A stretch of DNA of 61,837 nucleotides from Desulfobulbaceae bacterium UBA5611 (lineage in GTDB: Bacteria; Desulfobacterota; Desulfobulbia; Desulfobulbales; Desulfocapsaceae). The notes under the pieces were generated by a model that saw only the letters and a program-made list of their open reading frames with translations, did no database searches and was not told the origin of the DNA. Below, piece by piece: positions 16,401 through 24,943 of the stretch; position 1 is the stretch's first letter, and the number at the start of each line of letters is the position of its first letter. The stretch spans positions 527 through 62,363 of the forward strand of contig DIKT01000086.1 in assembly GCA_002424635.1 (NCBI GenBank), given 5' to 3'. A program made the position numbers and the translations under genes.

Positions 16401-18894
16401 GGCCTCCGGCAAATCCAAAGCCTGCTATAATACCGAAAATTGGCTTGGCACCTGCCAGACCCCTGTGGACCTTGAGGAGGTGAACTTCCTATGGTCTGCT
16501 GGAGAATGGCTGTCCGGTTTGCTGGATTCAGATACATCCGTCAACAGAACGTATCTTTCCAGCGACAAAAAACGGTATATCTATACTTGGAACGATCTGA
16601 ACAATAATGGCATAGTGGATCGACCCCAAGAATGGCTTCCCTTTGTAGCGGGAACGGATTGGCACAGTTTGGCAGGGGCTGGACGTAGTTCTGTGCCGGT
16701 GGATTTTGATGTGGTGACGGATGTTGCATTGAATACGGATGCACGAAACGCCAAGGTGAATGATATCGTCAACTGGGTTCGGGGCCGTGACCGATCAACT
16801 CCTGTAGATTTTAATGGAGATGGTGATTTCACAGACGATGGTGAAGCTCCTTTACGCAGTCGGCAACTTCCGGCGGCTGATGGAACCATGGTCACAGCCC
16901 GTCTGGGCGATGTCATCCATTCCACGCCCATGACGGTGTCCTCGCCTGCTGAAGGGTTCCACCTGATCTATAACGATTTTTCCTACGCTGAATTTGTCAA
17001 ACAGTACAAGTCGCGGCGGCATGTTATTTATTTTGGCGGCAACGACGGCATGCTGCACGCGGTGAACGGCGGTTTTTACAACGAGAATGATAAAAAATTC
17101 TGTCTTACTGCAGATTGTGCGAGTGAAACAGGGGTGCCAGATCTGGGTGCGGAGCTGTGGGCCTATGTTCCTTACAACCTGCTGCCCCATTTGAGTAGTC
17201 TGACAAAACCTGACTATGGTGATCATAATCATAAATATTTCGTTGATCTACGGCCAAGGATCTTCGATGTCCAGATTTTTCTCCCGGGTGTTGATATTAA
17301 TGGCATTAATCATCCCAACGGCTGGGGGACGATCCTCGTCGGTGGCATGCGCCTGGGCGGGGCGCCGATTAATGCCGACGAACTCAATAATTATAGTCCT
17401 GGTGATATCCGTCAGTTTATTTCATCGTATTTCATCTTTGATATCACTGATCCGGAGAATCCACCTGTGTTGTTGGGAGAAATGACCAGGACCACGCAAC
17501 AGCAAGATGGAGAGGACGTGGATACTGATCTCGGCCACTCTCTCGCCATCCCCACCATGGTGATCATGAAAAAGGGGGATGCAGAAACACAGACAGAGGA
17601 CAATAAGTGGTATCTTGTCTTCGGCAGCGGGCCGCATGCGGCAATCGGATCCAATGATGCGATGAAAGGAATCAGTGATCAGGAGGCCCGGCTTGCTGTT
17701 CTGCCGCTGGATTGGTTGGTGAAAACGCCAACAGCATTGCGGATACCAGCCGTACCGCCGACATCGACTGCCGGCGGTACCATTGTTCTGCCCGATTCAC
17801 TCAAGGGTTTTACCAGCGACTTGATCACCATCGACGGCGATATCAATCCCACCAGCTCCAGCTACATGGCTGATGCGGTCTATTTCGGCACCAATGAAGG
17901 AAATTATGACGAAGGGTTCACGGGACGGATATATCGCCTGATGACCAGGAATCAGGTTTCAGGGGAATATCTCTTCGGTCAAAGCATTACGCAGACAATC
18001 ACCACCCCTGACCAGTGGTCGCTCAGTACCTTGATGGATGTCGGGCAGCCGGTGAGTGCTGCTCCTAATGTGGCCTATGACGGTCTTAATTTCTGGCTCT
18101 ATGTCGGGACCGGACGTTTCTTCGATCCTGCTGATAAGACCGATGCTACGCAACAGTCTTTTTATGGAATCAAGGAACCGATGGCGCTGATGACGGATGG
18201 TTCGAAGATTATGGAGTTTCTCGGCGGTCCAGTCGTTGCCCCACCCTTGCTTGATGCAACTGCTGAACCGGGCTCCAAAGGGCTCCTGAAGGTCGATGAA
18301 ATTCGGGTTGCCCAGGCAGTCACGCCATCACTTGCAGATTTGAGCTGCCGGGATAGCGTTGATCTCAGTTGTCTTCCGACTTCGATGGTGAATGCATCAA
18401 AGACAACGCTGGCCGATCTGACTCATTATATCGCCGGCCCTGATCCGACTATAGGAGATTCGGACAATCTCTATAATTCGACCGACGGCTGGTATGTTGA
18501 TTTTCATCCATATGCCAACAGAGAACGTAATGTCGGTCAGGCTGCCGTGTTTGGTGGGCTCGTCACCTTTACAACGTATCAGCCCTTCCAGGATCCGTGC
18601 CAGGCTGAAGGAAAAGCCTATCTGTATTCTCTCTACTATCAGACAGGCACCGCCTGGCATCAGCCTATATTCGGTGCCTATGGGCTTTATGACGAAGAAG
18701 GCACGGTTCGTGAAAAAATGGATCTCGGCCGTGGCTTATCCACCACCCCGAACCTCCATGTCAGCGGTGACGGCAATTCTGTGACCGCCATGGTACAGAC
18801 GAGCACCGGGGTGATTGTGGAGCAAAAGATGGATGAAATGGCAACGGATAATTATTTTACCGGCCGTACCGGCTGGAAGGAGTGCACGGAATAG
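13444..18894 (+). CDS. pilY1: Type IV pilus tip adhesin/assembly factor PilY1, very large
   Basis: The ATG at 13444 (GGGAG 7 nt upstream) gives 1816 aa, larger than the ~1000-1200 aa of well-studied homologues. A signal peptide (1-30) leads to a von Willebrand A domain whose MIDAS motif is DNSGSM (58-63). Residues about 104-153 (Y-x-SGQIVYANGGLYKA ... VAWDAV) look like an inserted CBM5/12-type chitin-binding module. A cysteine-rich middle part follows. Ca-binding-like loops occur near 1051 (DLNNNGIVD) and 1122 (DFNGDGDFTDDGE). The C-terminal beta-propeller domain begins GDVIHSTP ... VIYFGGNDGMLHAVNGG. It should sit at the pilus tip and mediate adhesion or sensing. A 194-nt gap separates it from pilX. 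Confidence 0.95.
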   Translation: MKTRFVKVSLTSSLLLAAILLAATFDFASATQVAATRGISQPPFLSYDIKSNLLLLLDNSGSMLDMAHVDPDNSQCFDDSYVASSPYAGNFEQDSWYVWQEGVAPWKQGVSYTSGQIVYANGGLYKAATSGTSNDSKPEDGYNLSDDTGVAWDAVSQAPTVTTLPASCATADELTSYKNSVYICNSSVWQRLEGGQFLKQEKAVAEAACAAASGINYNRDDLCINVENATVTIGPPVETITVNKEMKAFAARGNFLNWASASKFDVQKEILTGGKHDSTTGQLIGESRGCAGYGYVKQVAVGTAGAPPYLVMRVRGADTDDRVGDIPKNENTDDTTRIEIIGINIDGFNYGACQVVIDKITTNPNTLSQNQIEACLSDDNEVGTSQAALSTSVNVCRQLKDDNGTPGFQVDEVPNLVSTVAAKCENLFTEYGYFPSSMSPADGGYACYGIYDSTKSDADREGYLGRCWNAGTADCKPKPAVSGEATNPYCASGTYPDCTDQNIYKNESGYNYQCVDIKGNASHGYYCKTTIDPSDWKLLYVDDDGEACIPVVGTWDPLLATSDACIRRAMIDFCGSLKVPEVIDPSDQATTTTDYWNIPAMLIDGGVLGQMGVAKPLAVMKNYVKQDIPPKGILQSTAGELRIGAMAFNNNGAKTECNPGSGNIVGYCPADNKDGAQVISKIELGSKVTTTPRTHVDDLAEAINLVRATSWTPLAEAMYNAIGYYTQNENMLLNPDDFPVGVGHDPVTNWCQSNNILVITEGASTADINQHVKDFVTGTVIVDDNDTEVGTCPNGLDGSTYLDDLTNHAQKAPAFQLYPLGKDRLPTEDGELKAKQNIMTYIVASGGLRGDINDPSECTAARLIYDAADNGGTTLYDSASPEQLETDLLTIFNALRQRASSGSAASVISSSRGGEGAIYQAIFWPEIKRTDAAGTEHSVAWTGDVHALFVDSLGYMYEDTPVAPALVGDHAMKLSEDKRVVIYFDEASGKSKACYNTENWLGTCQTPVDLEEVNFLWSAGEWLSGLLDSDTSVNRTYLSSDKKRYIYTWNDLNNNGIVDRPQEWLPFVAGTDWHSLAGAGRSSVPVDFDVVTDVALNTDARNAKVNDIVNWVRGRDRSTPVDFNGDGDFTDDGEAPLRSRQLPAADGTMVTARLGDVIHSTPMTVSSPAEGFHLIYNDFSYAEFVKQYKSRRHVIYFGGNDGMLHAVNGGFYNENDKKFCLTADCASETGVPDLGAELWAYVPYNLLPHLSSLTKPDYGDHNHKYFVDLRPRIFDVQIFLPGVDINGINHPNGWGTILVGGMRLGGAPINADELNNYSPGDIRQFISSYFIFDITDPENPPVLLGEMTRTTQQQDGEDVDTDLGHSLAIPTMVIMKKGDAETQTEDNKWYLVFGSGPHAAIGSNDAMKGISDQEARLAVLPLDWLVKTPTALRIPAVPPTSTAGGTIVLPDSLKGFTSDLITIDGDINPTSSSYMADAVYFGTNEGNYDEGFTGRIYRLMTRNQVSGEYLFGQSITQTITTPDQWSLSTLMDVGQPVSAAPNVAYDGLNFWLYVGTGRFFDPADKTDATQQSFYGIKEPMALMTDGSKIMEFLGGPVVAPPLLDATAEPGSKGLLKVDEIRVAQAVTPSLADLSCRDSVDLSCLPTSMVNASKTTLADLTHYIAGPDPTIGDSDNLYNSTDGWYVDFHPYANRERNVGQAAVFGGLVTFTTYQPFQDPCQAEGKAYLYSLYYQTGTAWHQPIFGAYGLYDEEGTVREKMDLGRGLSTTPNLHVSGDGNSVTAMVQTSTGVIVEQKMDEMATDNYFTGRTGWKECTE

Positions 18895-18919
18895 AGAGGA
18901 GTTTGAAAGGTTATAAGGT

Positions 18920-18996
18920 GGATGTCATGGCTGCAGCCCAGATCGGACTGGTAAAAACGCCGCATTTGTCCTGCCGCTGCTGCGGCTCCCTGGCCC
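18920..18996 (+). pseudogene. 77-bp fragment of a DEAD-box helicase gene
   Basis: The stretch matches the Walker A region of the rhlE gene at 19655-19732 (DVMAAAQTGTGKTAAFVLPLL) with about ten mismatches and one deleted base, which breaks the motif. It lies just after pilY1 and joins directly to the DUF4143 remnant. It is a small, decayed partial duplication. Confidence 0.7.
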
Positions 18997-19011
18997 GGAG
19001 TGGGGCAGGAT

Positions 19012-19341
19012 TCATTGACTTTTTGCGAGATTTGCGGATATTGGCAAGGCAAGGAATGTTCTGTGATTGATTTTGAAGGGGAGTATTTTGTCACCGGAAT
19101 AGAACAGTACGCCGTGGAGAAACTTGTCTTTGGCATAATCTGCAAAGACTGAAAGTCCTGAAAAATCTTGCGTCGTGACCGTCATAGAGGCCTTGACTTC
19201 AACGCCCACTACTTTGCCATCGCTGCGCTCGATAACAAGATCGATTTCGTGCTGGTCAGTATCACGAAAATGGTAAAAATTCACATTCTCTTCCGACCAG
19301 GTGGCATGTTTCAGCAGCTCGCCAAAAACAAAGTTTTCCAC
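19012..19341 (-). pseudogene. C-terminal remnant of a DUF4143 AAA ATPase
   Basis: The open frame reads GGLVENFVFGELLKHA, then HFRDTDQHEIDLVIE, EVKAS and finally LPFKINHRTFLALPIS. This is the nuclease-like C-terminal domain (DUF4143) of ATPases that normally exceed 380 aa. The N-terminal ATPase is missing; the frame stays open for only about 13 codons beyond the GTG at 19341 before unrelated sequence. It is a truncated relic lying antisense between pilY1 and rhlE. The rest of the gap to 19538 shows no gene. Confidence 0.75.
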
Positions 19342-19538
19342 CAGTCCACCGAAAAACTGAGAACCATTAGTAAATATAAAATCCGAGAAAAGTGGGTACT
19401 AAATCCGAGAAAATGGTCAGTAGCGGGGGTCAGGATGAGCTCGGACAAAATATACCCTGTAACGAATCTTCCTTTGTCTCCGGCAGGCCTCTCATGTTTT
19501 CTGTCGAGACCATCAACCTCTTTCGAGTAACTACCTAA

Positions 19539-20816
19539 ATGTCATTTGCTGCTCTTGGCCTTTCCGAAGCCCTGCTTCGTGTCATTGATGAGTCCGGTTA
19601 TGTCACCCCCACACCGATCCAGATCAAAGCGATTCCCGCTGTTCTTACCGGCAAGGATGTCATGGCTGCAGCCCAGACCGGGACTGGTAAAACCGCCGCT
19701 TTTGTCCTGCCGCTGCTGCAGCGTCTGGCTGGCGGCCAGAAAGTTAAGGCTAATCATATACGCGTTCTGGTCTTGACGCCGACCCGGGAATTGGCGGTGC
19801 AGGTTGAGCAGAGCGTTGCCACTTATGGCAGATACCTGGCCTTGAAATCAGGGGTTGTGTACGGCGGGGTCAAGATCAATCCGCAGATGATGAAGCTGCG
19901 CGGCGGCCTTGATGTGCTGGTGGCCACACCGGGACGGTTACTGGATCTTTTGCAGCAGAATGCCGTGAAGTTGGCCCAGGTGGAAACATTAGTCCTCGAT
20001 GAGGCCGACCGGATGCTCGATATGGGTTTTATTGATGATATCCGCAAGATCATGGCTTTGCTGCCGGCAAGGCGGCAGAATCTTCTTTTCTCGGCTACTT
20101 TTTCCAGCGACATCCGTAAGCTCACCGCTGGTCTTCTTAATAAGCCGGTATTAATTGAGGTCAGCCCTCGTAACACCACAGCCGGCAGCGTCAAACAATG
20201 GGTTTATGAGGTCGATAAGGGCAAGAAGCCGGCGCTGCTCAGTTATCTGGTGCGCAATAAAGGCTGGGAGCAGGTCCTGGCTTTTGTGCGTACCCGCAGC
20301 GGCGCAGATAGTCTGGCCCGGAAACTGATAAGCGACGGGATCACAACGGCCGTGATCCACGGTGACAAAAATCAAAACGAGCGGGCCCGGGCCCTGGCTG
20401 ATTTCAAAGCGGGCCGGATCCGGGTGCTGGTCGCCACGGATATTGCCGCCCGTGGACTTGATATCAGCGAATTGCCATACGTAATCAATGTTGATCTGCC
20501 CAAGGTGCCTGAAGACTATATTCACCGGATCGGCCGGACCGGACGGGCCGGCGCCAAGGGCGAGGGCATCTCACTGGTCAGCGCCGATGAGGTCCAACTG
20601 CTGACCGCCATTGAAACTCTGATCAGCCGGACTCTGGTCCGCGAAGTAGTGCACGGTTTTATTCCCAAACATACTGTTCCGTTAACCCGCCAAGTGCCGG
20701 CGCGGCCCAAAAAACCGAAAAAAGCAAAGCCAAAACAAGTACAGGCAGAGGTGGCGACAAAGGATGGGGCAACGAAAAACACTGTTAATAAACCGCGCCG
20801 AGGTGGTAAACTATAG
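19539..20816 (+). CDS. rhlE: DEAD-box ATP-dependent RNA helicase RhlE
   Basis: The 425-aa helicase has the Q motif (GYVTPTPIQ), motif I AAQTGTGKT, motif Ia PTRELA, motif II DEAD, motif III SAT, motif V ARGLDI and motif VI HRIGRTGRAG. The start MSFAALGLSEALL and the basic Lys/Pro-rich C-terminal tail are typical of RhlE. It would remodel rRNA or mRNA in the cytoplasm, for instance in ribosome assembly. No operon partner is evident; a hemerythrin-like gene follows 137 nt later. Confidence 0.95.
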   Translation: MSFAALGLSEALLRVIDESGYVTPTPIQIKAIPAVLTGKDVMAAAQTGTGKTAAFVLPLLQRLAGGQKVKANHIRVLVLTPTRELAVQVEQSVATYGRYLALKSGVVYGGVKINPQMMKLRGGLDVLVATPGRLLDLLQQNAVKLAQVETLVLDEADRMLDMGFIDDIRKIMALLPARRQNLLFSATFSSDIRKLTAGLLNKPVLIEVSPRNTTAGSVKQWVYEVDKGKKPALLSYLVRNKGWEQVLAFVRTRSGADSLARKLISDGITTAVIHGDKNQNERARALADFKAGRIRVLVATDIAARGLDISELPYVINVDLPKVPEDYIHRIGRTGRAGAKGEGISLVSADEVQLLTAIETLISRTLVREVVHGFIPKHTVPLTRQVPARPKKPKKAKPKQVQAEVATKDGATKNTVNKPRRGGKL

Positions 20817-20953
20817 CTGAGCTGATAAGAAAGACAGCTGGCATTATGACCAAGATTGCTGAGGAAACCATCATCAATTTTTATTGAAACCTTCGGGCTC
20901 ATCTTACGAAGCGGCTGAGTTAATTATTTTAAGTGAAAGCAGGAGATGAAATT

Positions 20954-21499
20954 ATGCAGGCCCGCGGACCACTCATGATAGAACACCGCCTCATCGAACG
21001 AATGATCAACGTCGTCAAGCATACATTAGAGAGTAGTGAACAAACCCAGGCGATTGATCCTTTTTTTGTCGATACGGCTGTTGACTTTATGCGGATGTAC
21101 GCTGATCGGACCCATCATGGCAAAGAAGAAGATATCCTGTTCAGAGAGCTGCAGAAGAAAGAGCTGTCCACCGAAGATCGGTTAAGAATGGATGAGCTCA
21201 TTGCAGATCATATCTTCGGCCGCATGACCACCAAGGCCCTGGTTGAGGCCAACATGCGCTACCGGACAGGAGATGAGGCCGCTCTTAGTGAGGTGAAGGG
21301 TCATTTGCAGACAATCGTTGATTTCTATCCACCGCATATTGAGAAGGAAGATGTGGTCTGCTTCCCGGCTTTTCGGGCTTATTTTTCAGAAGAAGAGGAT
21401 CAGGCCATGCTGGCCGAGTTCTGGGAGTTTGATCAAAAGATGATCCATGAAAAGTACACGGCTGTGGTCAAGGAGTCGGAGCTAAAGGAACAGCTCTGA
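20954..21499 (+). CDS. Hemerythrin-like (HHE) domain protein
   Basis: This is a 181-aa all-helical protein. The His/Glu ligands expected for a di-iron hemerythrin-like centre are visible: EHRLIE near the start, THHGKEED in the first pair, a mid-chain DHIFGRM and PHIEKEDVV in the fourth helix. Such proteins bind O2, NO or iron and protect anaerobes. ATG 20954 follows AGGAG by 8 nt; the longer frame from GTG 20933 would swallow that site. It converges on feoB. Confidence 0.85.
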   Translation: MQARGPLMIEHRLIERMINVVKHTLESSEQTQAIDPFFVDTAVDFMRMYADRTHHGKEEDILFRELQKKELSTEDRLRMDELIADHIFGRMTTKALVEANMRYRTGDEAALSEVKGHLQTIVDFYPPHIEKEDVVCFPAFRAYFSEEEDQAMLAEFWEFDQKMIHEKYTAVVKESELKEQL

Positions 21500-21555
21500 G
21501 CAGATCATGTTTTCGAAGTAGGCTCCGTCAAGCAGTAGTTCAAGCTTTCCTCCAA

Positions 21556-21596
21556 GGTTATCATGACAGAGGCCATAAGCCGCCATCATGATAACC
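21556..21596. terminator. Hairpin between convergent hemerythrin-like and feoB genes
   Basis: An 11-bp perfect inverted repeat (GGTTATCATGA at 21556-21566, its complement at 21586-21596) has a 19-nt loop that itself contains a GGC/GCC stem. It lies in the 124-bp convergent gap, where a bidirectional terminator is expected, but no clear T run follows. Confidence 0.5.
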
Positions 21597-21623
21597 AGCC
21601 ATCATACATTCCTTGTTCTTCTG

Positions 21624-23828
21624 TTATCCCAGCCAGGTGCCGATCTGAAAGACGATGGTAGCCAGAATAAAAGCAAAGAGGGTGTTGAAAGACATCGAGA
21701 ATAAAGCCCAGCCCCAATGGCCGGCTTCTTTAGCGATACAAACTACTGTAACAAAGCAGGGGGCGTAGAACATGATGAAGATCAGGGCGGATACCGCGAC
21801 CACTTTATTCCAGTTGGGATCGCGGGCCAGCTTGTCCCCTAAAGAATCAGAGGCCTCAGCTTCAACCTCGCCCATCGAGTAGGCGGTACCGAGTGTGGAA
21901 ATAATGACTTCTTTGGCCGCAAAGCCGCCCACCAGGGCAATGTTGGTTCGCCAGTCAAAGCCGGCCCATTGCGAGACGGGTTCCAGGGCAATGCCGATCC
22001 TGCCGGCTATTGAGTTACGCAGGCCGTGTTCCGCTTCCTGATTATCGATGGCCAGGATTTGTTGGCGGAGCGCTTGTGCCTCCTCGGAAACTTCCTCTTC
22101 TTCTCCCAGACTTTCGGCAATAATTTCCGCTGAAAATACAGAAGTGACTGCCTCTCGTTGCTGTTCATAAACGGCCTTTTTGGTCTCTGGTAGTTGCGGA
22201 AAGGTCATCAGGGCCCAGAGCAGGATGGAGATGCCCAGAATGACGGTGCCGGCCTTTTTGATGTATTGCCAGGTGCGTTCCCAGGTATGAATAGCCAGGC
22301 CGCGCAGGGTGGGAAAGCGGTAAGGCGGCAGCTCCATGACAAAGGGGGTGGCCGCCCCTTTCAGTACGGTGGCGCGCAGTAGTTTGGCCGCCAGCAAGGC
22401 GACCACCCAGGCAAGAATGGTGAACAAAAACATATACATGCCTTTGTTCTCACTGAAAAAAGCGCCAATCAAGAGGGCGAGTACCGGCACTTTGGCCCCA
22501 CAATTCATAAAGGGGACAGTGAGCAGGGTGGCCATCCGTTCCTTGGGTGAACGTAGCGTCCTGGTGGCCATGACTCCAGGCACCGCGCATCCTCCGGCAA
22601 TACCGCCGGAGACGATAAAAGGCATCACCGAAGAGCCGTGCAGGCCAAAGATACGGAATATGCGATCCATCATATAGGCGACCCTGGCCAGATAGCCCGA
22701 ATCTTCAAGGACGGCAATGCCCAGAAACATGAACATGATTAAAGGGACAAAGCCAAGCACGCCGCCCATGCCGTCGATGACCCCGGACATAAGCATGGAT
22801 TTGACCAGGCCGTCAGGCAGGAGAGCATCTACCTGGCCGCTCATCCAGCCAAAAAGGGTTTCCAGCCAGGAGACCGGCAGTTCGCTCCAGGTAAAGGTAA
22901 ACTGATAGAGGCCAAAAAGGATCATGAGCATGATCACCGGACCCACGAGACGATTGGTGACTACTTTATCGATCTTGTCGGAGGCATACAGCCGGTCGGC
23001 GTCAAAACTGTCAGTTTGCACGCCCTGGCGCAGGACGGACTTGATAAAGCCATAACGATGGTCGGCGATAATGGCCTCCGGATAGGCATCCATCGTCTTC
23101 AGGAGATGATCACTGACCTGGTCGACTTTGGCCTCAAGAAGGGCGGCCGTGGCCTTATTCTCTTGCTGGCCTTTCTGCAGCATTTGTTCGTCATGTTCCA
23201 GATATTTTATGGCGGTGAAGCGGGCAGGGTAGGTATGGCTCAGGAAATTATTGTCGGTGATCAGGGCGATCAGCTCCATGATAGTTTCATCGAGATCTTC
23301 ACCATAAGAGATGTCGCGGGGCTGCCATGGCTGGGCGGCCTGCAGTATAGCCTGGCTGATCAGTTCCTTGGTGCCTTTGCCTGAACGGGCGATAATCGGC
23401 ACCACCGGTACTCCCAGCAGTTCACCTAATTTCTTGGCCTTGATCTCAATGCCGCGATCCTTGGCCACATCAATCATATTGAGAGCAATAATGAGAGGGC
23501 AGCCCAGTTCAAGAAACTGGGTGGTCAAATATAGATTACGTTCCAGATTGGAGGCATCAACAATATTAATCACTACCTGCGGTTTTTCATTCACCAGATA
23601 ATCTCTGGTTACGACCTCTTCCACTGAATATGCCGTCAGTGAATAAGTCCCCGGCAGATCGGTAAGGATAAGCTCTTGATTTTCGTGAGTGAAATAACCT
23701 TCCTTGTAATCAACAGTGATACCGGGGTAATTGCCGACGTGTTGTCTGGCTCCGGTCAGGGTGTTGAACAGGGTTGTTTTTCCGGCATTAGGATTGCCGA
23801 CCAGGGCCATGCGCATATTCTGTTTCAT
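21624..23828 (-). CDS. feoB: Ferrous iron transporter FeoB
   Basis: The 734-aa protein imports Fe(II) across the inner membrane. Its cytoplasmic N-terminal G domain shows G1 GNPNAGKT (11-18), G3 DLPG, G4 NMID and a downstream helical regulatory region. Then come two Gate/nucleoside-recognition membrane blocks with the conserved GCxVPG-like segment (AGGCAVPGVMATRTL) and a CGAKVPV segment. It is the last gene of the minus-strand operon feoA-feoA-Cys-rich protein-feoB, 54 nt after the small protein gene. Confidence 0.97.
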   Translation of the reverse strand: MKQNMRMALVGNPNAGKTTLFNTLTGARQHVGNYPGITVDYKEGYFTHENQELILTDLPGTYSLTAYSVEEVVTRDYLVNEKPQVVINIVDASNLERNLYLTTQFLELGCPLIIALNMIDVAKDRGIEIKAKKLGELLGVPVVPIIARSGKGTKELISQAILQAAQPWQPRDISYGEDLDETIMELIALITDNNFLSHTYPARFTAIKYLEHDEQMLQKGQQENKATAALLEAKVDQVSDHLLKTMDAYPEAIIADHRYGFIKSVLRQGVQTDSFDADRLYASDKIDKVVTNRLVGPVIMLMILFGLYQFTFTWSELPVSWLETLFGWMSGQVDALLPDGLVKSMLMSGVIDGMGGVLGFVPLIMFMFLGIAVLEDSGYLARVAYMMDRIFRIFGLHGSSVMPFIVSGGIAGGCAVPGVMATRTLRSPKERMATLLTVPFMNCGAKVPVLALLIGAFFSENKGMYMFLFTILAWVVALLAAKLLRATVLKGAATPFVMELPPYRFPTLRGLAIHTWERTWQYIKKAGTVILGISILLWALMTFPQLPETKKAVYEQQREAVTSVFSAEIIAESLGEEEEVSEEAQALRQQILAIDNQEAEHGLRNSIAGRIGIALEPVSQWAGFDWRTNIALVGGFAAKEVIISTLGTAYSMGEVEAEASDSLGDKLARDPNWNKVVAVSALIFIMFYAPCFVTVVCIAKEAGHWGWALFSMSFNTLFAFILATIVFQIGTWLG

Positions 23829-23882
23829 GATAATTTCTATAATAAAATGGGATAATGGTGAACAAATATTGTTAACGGGAGA

Positions 23883-24098
23883 TCAGGGCTTGGTCTTGTG
23901 CTGCTGATCCTGGTCGCAACCTTCTTGGTTTTTGTTCTTTTTCATAATCGGACCTTGAGAGGAACAGCCGGAGCAACCACAGCCACAGCTTATCTTCTCT
24001 TTAGGATCTATTGCCATCTTGAATTGTCGATAAAGTTTTCTGCCTATAAAAAAAAGACAAATCGCAATGACGAGGGCGATAACAATTGACTGCCACAT
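23883..24098 (-). CDS. FeoB-associated Cys-rich membrane protein
   Basis: The 71-aa protein has one N-terminal membrane helix (about 4-20), a basic stretch and a cysteine cluster SCGCGCSGCSS, then a hydrophilic Lys/Gln tail. This is the FeoB-associated Cys-rich family, which may help FeoB handle iron at the membrane. Here it lies upstream of feoB rather than after it. A DtxR-like box sits 27 nt before its start. Confidence 0.87.
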   Translation of the reverse strand: MWQSIVIALVIAICLFFIGRKLYRQFKMAIDPKEKISCGCGCSGCSSQGPIMKKNKNQEGCDQDQQHKTKP

Positions 24099-24124
24099 GA
24101 AAGTTGTTCCTCCGAGCTTGGTAG

Positions 24125-24138
24125 TTAGGATAGCCTAA
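24125..24138. promoter_or_regulatory. DtxR/IdeR-like box inside the feo operon
   Basis: TTAGGATAGCCTAA is an inverted repeat of TTAGG/CCTAA with a 4-bp spacer. It is close to the core of the DtxR/IdeR operator. It lies between the second feoA and the Cys-rich gene, which suggests an internal iron-regulated promoter. Confidence 0.55.
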
Positions 24139-24183
24139 ACATATAGGGCCAAAAAAAAAGCTTCAAATGATGCGAGCTGGAAC

Positions 24184-24510
24184 TTATGCTTCAGTTACCA
24201 GAATATTTCTGGAGGTATTGCTGTCAAGGACGAGGGTGCCGCCTTGTAATTTTAACAGACACTGGGAGCCGTTTTGCGGGCACAGCAGTTCAATTTCTTC
24301 TCCAGGATAAACACCCAAGGATGCCATCCGGGTACAAAGTTTGCGGTCTCCTGTGATCTTACAGATCTTTAAGCGTCCTGATCGGCAAGTTTCGGAAAGG
24401 GGCGTAATATTCTTCTGCGTAGACTGGTCGAGGCCACGAGGTTGCCTGGTGCAATTTTTCATCTTGTCAGCCAGGCAGGAGCATTTATTTTTAAGTGTCT
24501 TAAATGTCAT
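24184..24510 (-). CDS. feoA: FeoA-domain protein, second copy, with Cys-rich N-terminus
   Basis: The ATG at 24510 gives 108 aa. A 35-residue N-terminal extension contains CSCLADKMKNC. The FeoA SH3-like domain follows (ITPLSE, then GDRKLCTRMASLGVYPGEEIELL and GGTLVLDSNTSRNILV). FeoA proteins bind and stimulate FeoB. GGAAGAG lies about 9 nt upstream. The Cys pairs are not part of plain FeoA and could sense iron or redox state. Confidence 0.85.
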   Translation of the reverse strand: MTFKTLKNKCSCLADKMKNCTRQPRGLDQSTQKNITPLSETCRSGRLKICKITGDRKLCTRMASLGVYPGEEIELLCPQNGSQCLLKLQGGTLVLDSNTSRNILVTEA

Positions 24511-24578
24511 AATTATCGCTCTTCCAGAGCTCAACCGAGGTGCCGCAGCACTATTACAGCTTATTCCATGTTCGTATA

Positions 24579-24593
24579 TTTAGGTAATCCAAA
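24579..24593. promoter_or_regulatory. Weaker DtxR/IdeR-like box before second feoA
   Basis: TTTAGGTAATCCAAA keeps the TTAGG half and a near CC-AA half around a 4-bp spacer, about 70 nt upstream of the second feoA start. It matches the box at 24125 in form. Confidence 0.35.
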
Positions 24594-24658
24594 CTTTAGT
24601 ATTTGTCAATAACTTTTATGGGTATTGATTCTTTGGTGCGCAAGTGGTTTGCCTACAA

Positions 24659-24913
24659 TCAGGCAACCAGCTCGTTCTGATCATCGACAGTGACGGTAAT
24701 AAAGTCGGCCTCATTATTGCGTAAGGTTAAGATGCCTCCCATGACCCGCAAGGCCACCGGATCATTGAGGGGAGCCCGGCCCTGGATAGTAATTTGTGTG
24801 CCGCATACCAGTCCCATCTCCCGCATCCTGAGGCCAAGTTCGCCACCAACCTTGATAGAAGCAATTACCCCGGATTGATCTTTCTTCATTTGTCGCAAGT
24901 TTAAGTCGGTCAT
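24659..24913 (-). CDS. feoA: Ferrous iron transport protein FeoA
   Basis: This compact FeoA (84 aa from ATG 24913; an in-frame ATG at 24925 would add four residues) has the SH3-like pattern SGVIASIKVGGELGLRMREMGLVCGTQITI and ends GGILTLRNNEADFITV. It is the first gene of the feo operon. No clear Shine-Dalgarno stands before either ATG. The probable promoter is about 500 nt upstream, beyond an inserted palindromic repeat. Confidence 0.92.
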   Translation of the reverse strand: MTDLNLRQMKKDQSGVIASIKVGGELGLRMREMGLVCGTQITIQGRAPLNDPVALRVMGGILTLRNNEADFITVTVDDQNELVA

Positions 24914-24943
24914 GTTTTTTACCATATTGTTGAGTGTTAATTA

